Positions 25,306-33,486 of a stretch of 34,607 nt of DNA are shown here, piece by piece. The translations under genes were made by a program, and so were the position numbers. Location: the NCBI GenBank assembly GCA_003216915.1, contig QCIB01000017.1, positions 1 to 34,607 of the forward strand. The letters are read 5' to 3'. This stretch comes from Prochlorococcus sp. AG-402-I23 (GTDB lineage: Bacteria > Cyanobacteriota > Cyanobacteriia > PCC-6307 > Cyanobiaceae). A model generated the notes under the pieces. That model was not told the origin of the DNA, made no database searches, and saw only the letters and a program-made list of their open reading frames with translations. The number at the start of each line of letters is the position of its first letter. Position 1 is the first letter of the stretch.

Positions 25306-25668
25306 ATGGCAACTATTAGATTCATCCGTGAGGATTTAGAAGTTCAATGCAATCCTGGGGAAAATTTAAGGGAACTAGTAATGAAAGAGAACTTACAACT
25401 TTATGGATTAAAAGGTATTTTAGGAAATTGTGGAGGGGCAGGACAGTGTAGTACCTGCTTTATTTCTGTTGAAGGAGGAAGCAAAAATTCCCTAAGCCCA
25501 CTAACATCTGTTGAAGAAGAAAAACTTAAAAATAGACCAGAAAATTGGCGACTTGCATGTCAAACATTAATAAAATCCTCTGCAGTAATTTTAACAAAAC
25601 CACAATCTCCTCCCTCAAACTTAGAAGAACTTAAAAAAGATAGTGAAAATAAAAAATTACCTCGCTAA
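25306..25668 (+). CDS. [2Fe-2S] ferredoxin
   Basis: This 120-residue ferredoxin has cluster ligands C42, C48, C51 (CGGAGQCSTC) and C85 (RLACQ). The C-x5-C-x2-C spacing is that of the adrenodoxin/bacterial-type [2Fe-2S] proteins rather than the plant-type photosynthetic PetF (C-x4-C-x2-C). The C-terminal 25 residues are Lys/Pro-rich. The electron partner is unknown. It lies between psbB and psbM, which is common for this family in cyanobacteria and suggests a photosynthesis-linked role. The start is ATG at 25306. Confidence 0.88.
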   Translation: MATIRFIREDLEVQCNPGENLRELVMKENLQLYGLKGILGNCGGAGQCSTCFISVEGGSKNSLSPLTSVEEEKLKNRPENWRLACQTLIKSSAVILTKPQSPPSNLEELKKDSENKKLPR

Positions 25669-25771
25669 ATTGTTTAAGACTGTTAATCAGTTAATAATAT
25701 TTATTGATTTTTCCACTTTAGTTCAAGTTAAATGTCTATAGTCTTATTACCTATTAGAAAATTAAATTTTA

Positions 25772-25924
25772 ATGGAAACAACTAATTTTGGATTCGTAGC
25801 TAGTCTTCTATTTGTTGGGGTACCAACAATATTCCTTATAGGTTTATTTATTTCCACTCAAGATGGCGAAAAATCTAGCTTCTACTCAGATTCTGGTAAA
25901 GGTAAGCTTGGACCAAAACGCTAA
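25772..25924 (+). CDS. psbM: Photosystem II protein M (PsbM)
   Basis: PsbM is 50 residues. Its N-terminus is METTNFGFVASLLFVGVPTI, with one transmembrane helix (about 6-27). A hydrophilic C-terminal tail (STQDGEKSSFYSDSGKGKLG) makes it longer than the usual 34-40 residues. It lies at the PSII dimer interface. ATG at 25772; the prmC start follows the stop by 10 bp. Confidence 0.93.
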   Translation: METTNFGFVASLLFVGVPTIFLIGLFISTQDGEKSSFYSDSGKGKLGPKR

Positions 25925-25934
25925 ACTTTCATAA

Positions 25935-26804
25935 ATGCCTAGCATTTCTGTAAAAGAATTTTTATTTTGGAAAAAAATACAACTTTCTAAAGGGGGAGAT
26001 CATCAATCTCTTGCTCTTTTACTTGATTCTGTAGGCGGTATATCAAATAGTGATCTCAACTTATCTAGGATTAATTCTGGAGATAATTTGTATTTAAGAA
26101 AAAACTTAGATTTCTTAGAATCTATTTGGAAAGATCATTTATTAAATTCGACTCCTATCCAATACCTTTGTGGGACAACTTTTTGGAGAGATTTAAAATT
26201 AAAAGTTACAGATAAGGTACTTATTCCTAGGCCAGAGACGGAACTTATAGTTGATATTGTCTTCAAGATATTTGGAAAGAAATCACAAAAATTACTTTTT
26301 GCTGAATTAGGAACTGGATCTGGTGCTATCAGTATTGCTTTGGCATTAGCATATCCATTGTGGGATGGAATAGCCACTGATATAGATCAAGATGCATTAG
26401 AAATAGCCACTAAAAATTATATAAATTCTTCTGAACAATCAAATTTGAGATTTTATTGCGGACATTGGTGGACCCCTTTTGAAAGTTTTAAAGGCAAATT
26501 AGACCTCGCTATTTCAAATCCTCCATATATTCCTAGAGATACTTATGAAAAATTACCCGAAGAAGTCAAAAATTTCGAACCTAAAGTTGCTTTATTAGGT
26601 GGCGAAGATGGTTTAAAACACATCAGGGAAATAATACAAAAAGCACCATTATTCTTAAAAGATAAGGGCTGGCTAATTTTAGAGAATCATTTTGATCAAG
26701 GAGAAAAAGTAAAACAGCTTCTTATTAAAAATAAATTTACATCAATAGAAATTGTTAAAGATCTTTCAGGTATTGGTAGGTTTACCATTGGAAGATATAA
26801 ATAA
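25935..26804 (+). CDS. prmC: Release factor glutamine methyltransferase (PrmC/HemK)
   Basis: PrmC methylates the Gln of the GGQ motif in release factors RF1 and RF2, using SAM. The 289-residue protein has an N-terminal helical domain, the linker motif VLIPRPETELIVD, the SAM-binding loop AELGTGSGAISIALAL, and the catalytic NPPYIP that binds the substrate Gln. The start is ATG at 25935. It is followed by a TsaC-like gene 23 bp on, a common pairing in bacteria. Confidence 0.95.
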   Translation: MPSISVKEFLFWKKIQLSKGGDHQSLALLLDSVGGISNSDLNLSRINSGDNLYLRKNLDFLESIWKDHLLNSTPIQYLCGTTFWRDLKLKVTDKVLIPRPETELIVDIVFKIFGKKSQKLLFAELGTGSGAISIALALAYPLWDGIATDIDQDALEIATKNYINSSEQSNLRFYCGHWWTPFESFKGKLDLAISNPPYIPRDTYEKLPEEVKNFEPKVALLGGEDGLKHIREIIQKAPLFLKDKGWLILENHFDQGEKVKQLLIKNKFTSIEIVKDLSGIGRFTIGRYK

Positions 26805-26827
26805 ATTATTACAGGTTCATAATCTAA

Positions 26828-27409
26828 ATGAATTTAGTAAACTGCAAATCCGCTTTGAAGACTCTTAAAAGTGGTTTACCTATAATCTTCCCAACGGACA
26901 CACTACCTGCGATTGGATGCTTACCAAAATTTTCAAATGTTATTTATAACTTTAAAAAAAGAGATAGAGATAAACCCTTAATTCTTATGGGATCAGAACA
27001 TAAACAATTAATTGATTATGTTCATGAATCAGCTAAAGAAGATTACGAAAATATAGCTTCAAAATATTGGCCAGGAGCTCTGACAATGGTTATTCCTGCT
27101 TCAGAAAAGCATACTACAATCCTCACAAGCAATGATTTTACTATTGGCTTGAGGATTCCAAAATCATATATGGCTCAATCTCTCATTAGAGAAACAGGCC
27201 CATTATTAACTTCAAGTGCAAATATTTCAGGTTTTAAAGGATCAACTACAGTCGAAGGTATTGCTCTTGACTTCCCTGCTGTAAAAATTTTGGGCCCTAT
27301 CCCCTGGGGAAAAAGAAGTGGAAAAGCTAGTACTATTATATTTTGGATGAAAAGTGGAGATTGGAGACTAATTAGAGAAGGAGAAGTATTAGTTAGGGAA
27401 TTGTATTAA
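26828..27409 (+). CDS. Sua5/YrdC/TsaC-type threonylcarbamoyl-AMP synthase
   Basis: This 193-residue YrdC-domain protein probably makes threonylcarbamoyl-AMP for t6A modification of ANN-decoding tRNAs, including the tRNA-Thr encoded just downstream. Family motifs include IIFPTDTLPAIGC, the basic KKRDRDKPLILM, YWPGALTMV, and LLTSSANISG. The short length fits TsaC rather than the two-domain Sua5. Its TAA overlaps the ATG of the next small gene (TAATG), which suggests coupling. Confidence 0.87.
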   Translation: MNLVNCKSALKTLKSGLPIIFPTDTLPAIGCLPKFSNVIYNFKKRDRDKPLILMGSEHKQLIDYVHESAKEDYENIASKYWPGALTMVIPASEKHTTILTSNDFTIGLRIPKSYMAQSLIRETGPLLTSSANISGFKGSTTVEGIALDFPAVKILGPIPWGKRSGKASTIIFWMKSGDWRLIREGEVLVRELY

Positions 27410-27576
27410 TGTTTTTTTTATTATTTTTTGTTTTATTAATTCAATTTTTTACTTATTGGATATTTGACCCCCTTGTATCTTTTTTAGAGTATGTCCTCGA
27501 AATAAGATTGTTTCCTATCATTGCTCTGATAGGTTTAGTCTTTTTATTTTCAGAAAAGAATATTGAACAGAATTAA
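27409..27576 (+). CDS. Small membrane protein, hypothetical
   Basis: This 55-residue protein has two hydrophobic helices (about 2-18 and 36-49) separated by an acidic loop (DPLVSFLEYVLEIR) and a short charged tail (SEKNIEQN). The ATG overlaps the stop of the TsaC-like gene, so it is probably translated by coupling. No family is recognised. It ends 11 bp before the 3' end of tRNA-Thr on the opposite strand. Confidence 0.6.
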   Translation: MFFLLFFVLLIQFFTYWIFDPLVSFLEYVLEIRLFPIIALIGLVFLFSEKNIEQN

Positions 27577-27587
27577 ATAAATCAAAA

Positions 27588-27659
27588 TGCCGGCTAACAG
27601 ATTTGAACTGATGACCTTCGCTTTACAAAAGCGCTGCTCTACCGCTGAGCTAAGCCGGC
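27588..27659 (-). tRNA. trnT-UGU: tRNA-Thr (UGU)
   Basis: This 72-nt tRNA has acceptor stem GCCGGCT with AGCCGGC, D-arm GCTCAGCGGTAGAGC, anticodon loop TTTGTAA (anticodon TGT), T-arm GTTCAAATC and discriminator A. CCA is not encoded. No partial copy of its 3' end was found elsewhere in the window, unlike tRNA-Phe. Confidence 0.95.
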
Positions 27660-27723
27660 AATTTCTTCATCTTACAATTAGGGAGGGTCAATTATCAGTA
27701 TTTTTTTAGCTTTTTTTAATTTA

Positions 27724-28059
27724 TTACTTTTTGATATCTTTATTAGCTTTATCAGTTTTATCTGTCTTTTTGAATTTTATTTCTCCTGAAATAGTTCTTT
27801 TGATTGGTAAATTGGCAACTAGTGCAGTCATTCTATCTTCAGTTTCTAAACTTACTGCCACCTCATCAAAATCAATTTCTACATATTTAGCGACAACATC
27901 AAGAATCTCTTTCCTCATTTTATCTAAAAGATCAGTTGTTAAGGAACTCATATCAACTCTGTCATGAGCAAGTACAAGTTGTAATCTTTCTCTAGCTGTA
28001 TTTGCACTAGACGTTTCTCTGCCTAGTAATTTATTTATAAGATCTCTGAGAGTCATCAT
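27724..28059 (-). CDS. minE: Cell division topological specificity factor MinE
   Basis: MinE is 111 residues. The N-terminal MinD-interacting helix is in [14 protein letters not shown] and the rest forms the dimerisation domain ([17 protein letters not shown]), with a Lys-rich tail. MinE stimulates MinD ATPase and drives MinCD away from mid-cell. Two consecutive ATG codons (28059 and 28056) are possible starts. minD ends one base upstream, so minC-minD-minE form one unit. Confidence 0.94.
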   Translation of the reverse strand: MMTLRDLINKLLGRETSSANTARERLQLVLAHDRVDMSSLTTDLLDKMRKEILDVVAKYVEIDFDEVAVSLETEDRMTALVANLPIKRTISGEIKFKKTDKTDKANKDIKK

Positions 28060-28060
28060 T

Positions 28061-28876
28061 TTAAAAAACCTTTGTTTGCATTAATCTCATGAATTTATCT
28101 TTAAGACTTTTGCCTTCTTTTTTTGGATCGATAATTGGTACATCTTTATTAGTAAGTCTTTGAGAAACATTCAAATAACATTTTTTTGCAGGAGATCTAC
28201 CATCTGAAAGTGTCAGTGGCTCTCCTCTATTTGTACTTATTATTACCTGTTCATCTTCTAAAACAATACCTAACAAAGGCAAAGAAAGGATCCCTTGAAC
28301 ATCTTCGATAGATAACATTTCTTGACTAGCCATCATGTTAGGGCGAACTCTATTGATTACAAGTTGGATAGGCTCAATATCTGAAGTATTAAGAATCCCT
28401 ATTACTCTATCCGCATCGCGCACTGCAGATAATTCTGGGTTAGTAACAACAATAGCTTCTTTACAGGCTGCAAGAGCATTTTTAAAGCCATCTTCTACAC
28501 CAGCAGGACAATCTACTAAGACAAAATCAAAGTTCTCACTAAGTAGCTCACTAATTTTTTTCATATCTTCCGGCTTCATCCAATCCAACATCCTTGGATC
28601 TCCAGCAGGTAGAAGAGAAAGATTAGGTTCCTTTTTATGTCTAACCAATGCTTGGTCAAGACGACAATTCTTGTCTAGAACATCTTGAGCCGTATAAATG
28701 ATGCGATTTTCTAACCCTAAAAGAAGATCTAAATTTCTTAAGCCAAAATCAGCATCTAATACAGCAGTTGTTGCTCCACTATTAGCAAGTGCTATGCCTA
28801 GGTTTGCAGTTAAAGTTGTTTTACCAACCCCTCCTTTGCCTGAACAAATTAGTATTGTTCGAGTATTCTTCCCCAC
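28061..28876 (-). CDS. minD: Septum site-determining protein MinD
   Basis: This 271-residue ParA/MinD ATPase has the deviant Walker A KGGVGKT (14-20), the [18 protein letters not shown] region, and a C-terminal amphipathic membrane-targeting helix ([15 protein letters not shown]). It carries MinC on the membrane and, with MinE, sets the division site. The start is GTG at 28876. A 111-bp gap separates it from minC, while minE is almost contiguous. Confidence 0.96.
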   Translation of the reverse strand: MGKNTRTILICSGKGGVGKTTLTANLGIALANSGATTAVLDADFGLRNLDLLLGLENRIIYTAQDVLDKNCRLDQALVRHKKEPNLSLLPAGDPRMLDWMKPEDMKKISELLSENFDFVLVDCPAGVEDGFKNALAACKEAIVVTNPELSAVRDADRVIGILNTSDIEPIQLVINRVRPNMMASQEMLSIEDVQGILSLPLLGIVLEDEQVIISTNRGEPLTLSDGRSPAKKCYLNVSQRLTNKDVPIIDPKKEGKSLKDKFMRLMQTKVF

Positions 28877-28987
28877 AATTTTAAAGATTTTACAAATAAT
28901 AAAGCCACCTGCAAAAAGTTAAATATTTTAAAGATTAAGTAATTCTTAAATTTATTTAGTTTGAATTAATTTATTGCAAATTATTGA

Positions 28988-29650
28988 TTAATTTTTATTT
29001 TCGATTAAGTGTGGTTTGATAATTATCGTTTGTTTATTTATTATCGCAATTTCTGGATAAAAATTTTTGGGCTTATCCTTTGGTCCAATAGCTATCACAT
29101 CTGCAATTCTTAACTGTAAAGGGTTTAGATAAAGTGATGCAATAGAGGCATTTTTATTTCCACTTTTCCCTGCGAATGCGATCCCTAGTAATTTGCCCCA
29201 AACGTAAATATTTTTCTTAGCTGAAACTATTGCTCCCGGATTAACGTCTCCAATAATGCATAGGTTTCCATTTGAAGATATTCTTTCACCCGATCGTACT
29301 GTTCCTTTGTGAAGAATATCGTCTTTCTTTTTTGAACTGAATAATATTAACTTATTTTTAATCTCTTGCTCTTTTATAAAAGCTGAATCTATTTTTAAAG
29401 ACTTTCCACTTAGTACTGTATCTCTATTATTTGAGTAAATGCATAAGGGACATATATTAAATTTGTCAAAATGATTTTTTAATTTTAATAATTGATGAGA
29501 ACTTATTGACTCATTGACTACGAAAATTTTCGCTTCTAAAGGTTCCTTGATTGAAGAAAATCTTTTGAAAGTTTCATAGATATTATCTAAATCTAACAAA
29601 GTAAAAGTCTCTAAATATTTACTTTTAGTGTTTTTTAAAACGATTTCCAT
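28988..29650 (-). CDS. minC: Septum site-determining protein MinC
   Basis: MinC inhibits FtsZ ring assembly. The 220-residue protein has a divergent N-terminal domain (1 to about 105). Its typical C-terminal beta-helix domain is recognisable from TVRSGERISSNGNLCIIGDV, GAIVSAKKNIYVWGKL and the LNPLQLRIADVIAIGP end that contacts MinD. The start is ATG at 29650. It lies 10 bp downstream of the HD-domain gene. Confidence 0.92.
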   Translation of the reverse strand: MEIVLKNTKSKYLETFTLLDLDNIYETFKRFSSIKEPLEAKIFVVNESISSHQLLKLKNHFDKFNICPLCIYSNNRDTVLSGKSLKIDSAFIKEQEIKNKLILFSSKKKDDILHKGTVRSGERISSNGNLCIIGDVNPGAIVSAKKNIYVWGKLLGIAFAGKSGNKNASIASLYLNPLQLRIADVIAIGPKDKPKNFYPEIAIINKQTIIIKPHLIENKN

Positions 29651-29660
29651 TGAATTAAAT

Positions 29661-30917
29661 CTAGGAATTGTTTTTTAATAATGAAATTTCATTTTTTATT
29701 TCATTTTTGATCATATCTGGATAAATAATAAAAGAGCTTTCCTCAGATCTCATTAAAGTTTTTATTAATGCAGAACTATTTTCTAATGCGCTTTGATAAT
29801 TGCCGTCCCATATTTTTAGCGCATTATTAGATTCAAAACCTTTGAAAGACCTTTCCTTAATGCCGCAGAATATTTCTGAATCATAACCATTCTTTTCACA
29901 TAATTTTGAGGCAAATGCAAGGATTTTTAATCTATTCACCTTACTTAAAAAACTTATGTCTGATGCCTTTAATAAATCTCTGTCAATAAACATTTTGCAT
30001 AGTGTAGAAAGTGGTTCAAAAGATTCATCTTTCCATCTAATCAAATGATAATAAAAGGTTACATCATCATTTCTTATGAAATCATCAAAATCAACCTTTG
30101 AAGGTAAAAAAATCCATTTATATAGAGAATTATCTAACCAAATATTCTTTTCATAATTATGTTTTATTGTGTGCAATATTTTTTCCAGAATCCATGTTGA
30201 TATTTCGTTTATCTTGTGATTGTAGATTGTTCTATACATTAAGTTCCTAAGCACAAGGAAATGTTCAATAGCGATTACTCCTTTTGGTTTGATTCCGATA
30301 TTCCCATCAGGTGAAAAGGTAAGAGCTGAAATTATTCTCTCTAAATCTACTAAGCCATAATTAGTACCTGTGTTGTAACTATCGCGTAAAAGATAATCGA
30401 GACGATCGCAATCTATCTCACTACTTATCAATGTTTTTAGAGGTTTTGAAAATAGTTGTTTTGATTGAAATAATTCACTAATTTTTCTGGGTAATTCGTT
30501 GTCATACTTTTTGAGGATTGAATTTATTGGAGAATAATTTGTAACTAAGTTTTCAGACCAATGTTCGTGATCATGCTTGAATATTGTTTCACTGGTATGG
30601 CTTAAAGGTCCATGACCTAAATCATGTAGTAGAGCTGCTCCATAAAGAACAAATTTATTTTCACAAAATGAAGATTTACTTTCAATTAATCTCTTATAAA
30701 TTTTTCTAGCTATACAAAAAACACCAATTGAGTGAGTAAATCTACTCGATTCTGCGCCATGAAAAAGTAATGATGCCGCTCCAAGTTGTTTTATTCTTCT
30801 TAGCCTTTGAAAAGCAGCTGTATCAATTAATTCCGTAATCATTAATTCTTCTGGCTTTCCTATATCAAATACTATTTCTTTATGAATTGGGTCATGAAAA
30901 ATTCTTTTAATACTCAT
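29661..30917 (-). CDS. HD-domain phosphohydrolase (dNTPase/SAMHD1-like)
   Basis: This 418-residue HD-superfamily protein has metal-binding residues in RFTHSIGV (H), LLHDLGHGPLSH (HD), and SEIDCDRLDYLLRDSYNTG (D), the arrangement of SAMHD1/dNTP triphosphohydrolase relatives. The opening FHDPIHKEIVFD is also characteristic. The substrate is not known in cyanobacteria. ATG at 30917 (MSIKRIFHDP) is preferred over an in-frame TTG eight codons upstream. It lies between ctpA and minC on the same strand, with short spacings, in a likely ctpA-HD-minCDE unit. Confidence 0.87.
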   Translation of the reverse strand: MSIKRIFHDPIHKEIVFDIGKPEELMITELIDTAAFQRLRRIKQLGAASLLFHGAESSRFTHSIGVFCIARKIYKRLIESKSSFCENKFVLYGAALLHDLGHGPLSHTSETIFKHDHEHWSENLVTNYSPINSILKKYDNELPRKISELFQSKQLFSKPLKTLISSEIDCDRLDYLLRDSYNTGTNYGLVDLERIISALTFSPDGNIGIKPKGVIAIEHFLVLRNLMYRTIYNHKINEISTWILEKILHTIKHNYEKNIWLDNSLYKWIFLPSKVDFDDFIRNDDVTFYYHLIRWKDESFEPLSTLCKMFIDRDLLKASDISFLSKVNRLKILAFASKLCEKNGYDSEIFCGIKERSFKGFESNNALKIWDGNYQSALENSSALIKTLMRSEESSFIIYPDMIKNEIKNEISLLKNNS

Positions 30918-30944
30918 ATTTTTAGGATTTTTTATTTTCAATCA

Positions 30945-32240
30945 TTAGCTATTTAAAGATTTTATTTCTTCATTGTTTAATTCAATTGTTTGAACTGAAA
31001 CTTCTTCTTTTTCTAAAAGCGACCCCAGAAATAATTCTGCATTCCTCACCCATTTATCGTCAGTACTTCCATAATCACTTGCATCTGGTAGATCAAGTAA
31101 TTTGTCAGGAGTCATACCTTGGCCTTGAATATTATTACCTTTGGGGGTTAAGTAACTAGCCACTGTTATAGCAATACCACTATCTTCTCCCAAGCTTTTT
31201 AGGGATTGAATTAAACCTTTACCATAAGTTTGTTCTCCCATAAGAATGGATCTCTCATTATCTTGTAAAGAACCAGCAAGTATTTCACTAGCACTTGCAG
31301 TACCTTTATTTACTAAAGTCACCATTGGCCCATCAAAAGATGTCTCTTTTTGAGAAATAATTCCATCTTTGATCCCATTTCTATCTTTTGTCTCGACTAC
31401 AGGTTTCTCACTCAATAATGAGTCAGCAACTGCTATACCTGAGCTTACTAGTCCCCCTGAATTATTTCTAAGATCCAAGATCAAGCCCTCAACCTCTTTC
31501 TCTTTTAACTCTTGAAGTGCCTCTTCAACTTTTTTGGGTACGCTTTCGCTGAATTGAGTTATCCTTAGATATCCTATTGTGTGAGAATCGTCTCTTAATC
31601 TTTTTGTTCTAACTGGTCTGAGATCTACTGATCGCCTCTCTAGATCGACTTCCCTAATTTCTCCTGATTCCGAAGATACTTCAACTAAAACTTTTGTCCC
31701 TGATTCACCTCTTAACTTAGAGGCAGTACTTGCAAGCCCTAATTTTTCTGATGAGATTCCGTCCACTTTCTCTATCAAGTCTCCGCTTACTATTCCAGCT
31801 TCTTCAGCTGGTGAACCCCCAAGAGTAGAAATAACTTTAACTTTATTGTCATCATCTTCACCTAATTGAAGCCCAACACCATTAATTTCACTCCCAAAAT
31901 TGCTTGATTTCAGTAGTTCATAATCTTTTGGGCGTAAAACTCGCGTGTAAGGATCGTCTAGAGGTCTTAACATGTCTTCAATTGCAGAATAAGCCTCTTC
32001 ACTTGTTTCAATTTGTTTCTGTAATGTTTTTTGTCTAATTCTTTTCCATTGGATTTCATCAAACTTTTCTGGATCATAAAAACCTTCGTTTACCAAGGTC
32101 CAAGCGTCAAGTACTAGTTGCCTGCTATCACTGAGAGCTTCTACTCTTTCCATCAACAAAAGATTGATAGAAAAAACGATGACCATTGATGCAGTGATCA
32201 CAGTTTTGAATGTTAAAAGTTTGTTAAAAGATGAATTCAT
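30945..32240 (-). CDS. ctpA: Carboxyl-terminal processing protease (CtpA-like)
   Basis: This 431-residue S41 protease has a signal peptide (hydrophobic about 13-30, then RVEALSDS), an N-terminal helical segment, a PDZ domain (about 95-165, from EINGVGLQLG), and a catalytic domain. The catalytic Ser is in GTASASEILAG and the Lys in EQTYGKGLIQ. Cyanobacterial CtpA cleaves the C-terminal extension of pre-D1 in the lumen so that the Mn cluster can assemble. It could be a CtpB or CtpC paralogue. ATG at 32240 is preferred over a TTG seven codons upstream. It is divergent from petB. Confidence 0.86.
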   Translation of the reverse strand: MNSSFNKLLTFKTVITASMVIVFSINLLLMERVEALSDSRQLVLDAWTLVNEGFYDPEKFDEIQWKRIRQKTLQKQIETSEEAYSAIEDMLRPLDDPYTRVLRPKDYELLKSSNFGSEINGVGLQLGEDDDNKVKVISTLGGSPAEEAGIVSGDLIEKVDGISSEKLGLASTASKLRGESGTKVLVEVSSESGEIREVDLERRSVDLRPVRTKRLRDDSHTIGYLRITQFSESVPKKVEEALQELKEKEVEGLILDLRNNSGGLVSSGIAVADSLLSEKPVVETKDRNGIKDGIISQKETSFDGPMVTLVNKGTASASEILAGSLQDNERSILMGEQTYGKGLIQSLKSLGEDSGIAITVASYLTPKGNNIQGQGMTPDKLLDLPDASDYGSTDDKWVRNAELFLGSLLEKEEVSVQTIELNNEEIKSLNS

Positions 32241-32248
32241 TGGGTTAA

Positions 32249-32258
32249 GTGTTAACAC
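32249..32258. promoter_or_regulatory. Palindrome between ctpA and petB
   Basis: The perfect 10-bp palindrome GTGTTAACAC lies 8 bp upstream of the ctpA ATG and 53 bp upstream of the petB ATG, in the 71-bp divergent gap. It could be an operator for either gene. No regulator can be named. Confidence 0.25.
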
Positions 32259-32311
32259 CAAGTATAAGAATTTTAAGTAAGCTCTTTATATCAAAGCTAA
32301 TTTTTTTTTGG

Positions 32312-32968
32312 ATGGCGAATTCTTCATCTGTTTATGACTGGTTTCAAGAAAGGCTTGAAATTCAAGACATAACTGACGACGTAACTTCCAAGTACGTACC
32401 CCCTCACGTAAATATTTTTTATTGTTTAGGAGGCATAACTTTAGTATGCTTCCTAATTCAATTTGCAACAGGTTTTGCAATGACTTTTTACTATAAGCCA
32501 ACAGTTACACAAGCTTATAGTTCAGTCAGTTATTTAATGACCGATGTAAGTTTTGGATGGTTAATAAGATCTGTGCATAGATGGAGTGCATCAATGATGG
32601 TTTTAATGTTAATCCTTCATGTCTTTAGGGTTTATCTTACCGGAGGTTTTAAAAGGCCAAGAGAATTAACTTGGGTTACCGGTGTTGTAATGGCAGTTAT
32701 AACTGTGGCTTTTGGAGTGACAGGATATTCTCTACCTTGGGATCAGGTTGGTTATTGGGCAGTTAAAATCGTTTCAGGTGTCCCTGCTGCAATACCAGTA
32801 ATTGGTGACTTTATGGTTGAACTACTTAGAGGTGGAGAGAGTGTTGGACAATCCACTTTAACCAGATTTTACAGTCTTCATACTTTTGTATTGCCATGGT
32901 CATTAGCAGTTTTCATGTTGATGCACTTTTTAATGATTCGTAAACAGGGTATTTCAGGTCCTTTATAA
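32312..32968 (+). CDS. petB: Cytochrome b6 (PetB)
   Basis: PetB is the 218-residue haem-carrying core of the cytochrome b6f complex, with four transmembrane helices. His ligands lie in [11 protein letters not shown] and [13 protein letters not shown], and in [12 protein letters not shown] for the fourth helix. C38 (IFYCLGG) binds the extra haem c-n. The ATG at 32312 ([12 protein letters not shown]) matches the conserved N-terminus. An upstream in-frame ATG at 32249 would add a non-conserved extension and overlap the divergent promoter region. petD follows after 33 bp. Confidence 0.97.
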   Translation: MANSSSVYDWFQERLEIQDITDDVTSKYVPPHVNIFYCLGGITLVCFLIQFATGFAMTFYYKPTVTQAYSSVSYLMTDVSFGWLIRSVHRWSASMMVLMLILHVFRVYLTGGFKRPRELTWVTGVVMAVITVAFGVTGYSLPWDQVGYWAVKIVSGVPAAIPVIGDFMVELLRGGESVGQSTLTRFYSLHTFVLPWSLAVFMLMHFLMIRKQGISGPL

Positions 32969-33001
32969 ACTCTTATACTTAAACCATTATTAGTTCTCCA
33001 C

Positions 33002-33484
33002 ATGTCTACGTTAAAAAAACCGGATCTATCTGATCCAAAATTGAGAGCAAAGTTAGCTAAAGGTATGGGCCATAATTATTATGGTGAACCAGCCTGGCCA
33101 AATGATTTACTATATATCTTCCCGGTAGTTATCTTAGGAACTATTGCCTGCGTAGTTGGATTAGCAGTTCTTGATCCTGCAATGTTGGGAGATAAAGCTA
33201 ATCCCTTCGCAACACCCCTGGAAATACTTCCTGAATGGTACCTCTATCCAGTTTTTCAAATACTTAGAGTTGTTCCTAATAAACTTTTGGGTATTGCACT
33301 TCAAACATTAATTCCACTGGGATTAATGATTTTACCCTTTATCGAAAACGTTAATAAATTTTCTAATCCATTTAGAAGACCAATAGCAATGTCTGCTTTT
33401 TTATTCGGAACTTTTCTAACAATATATCTTGGTATTGGAGCATGCTTGCCAATTGATAAATCACTAACCTTGGGATTATTTTAG
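33002..33484 (+). CDS. petD: Cytochrome b6f subunit IV (PetD)
   Basis: PetD is 160 residues with three transmembrane helices. It contains the plastoquinol-site PEWY motif in [22 protein letters not shown]. The N-terminus [20 protein letters not shown] is diagnostic. It forms the quinol-oxidation pocket with PetB and cytochrome f. It is co-transcribed with petB. Its stop is 2 bp from the convergent GH100 gene stop. Confidence 0.97.
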   Translation: MSTLKKPDLSDPKLRAKLAKGMGHNYYGEPAWPNDLLYIFPVVILGTIACVVGLAVLDPAMLGDKANPFATPLEILPEWYLYPVFQILRVVPNKLLGIALQTLIPLGLMILPFIENVNKFSNPFRRPIAMSAFLFGTFLTIYLGIGACLPIDKSLTLGLF

Positions 33485-33486
33485 AC

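Noticed and set aside
32249..32311. Upstream ATG giving PetB 21 extra residues
   Set aside because: The conserved PetB N-terminus begins at [10 protein letters not shown] (32312), and the extension crosses the divergent promoter region.
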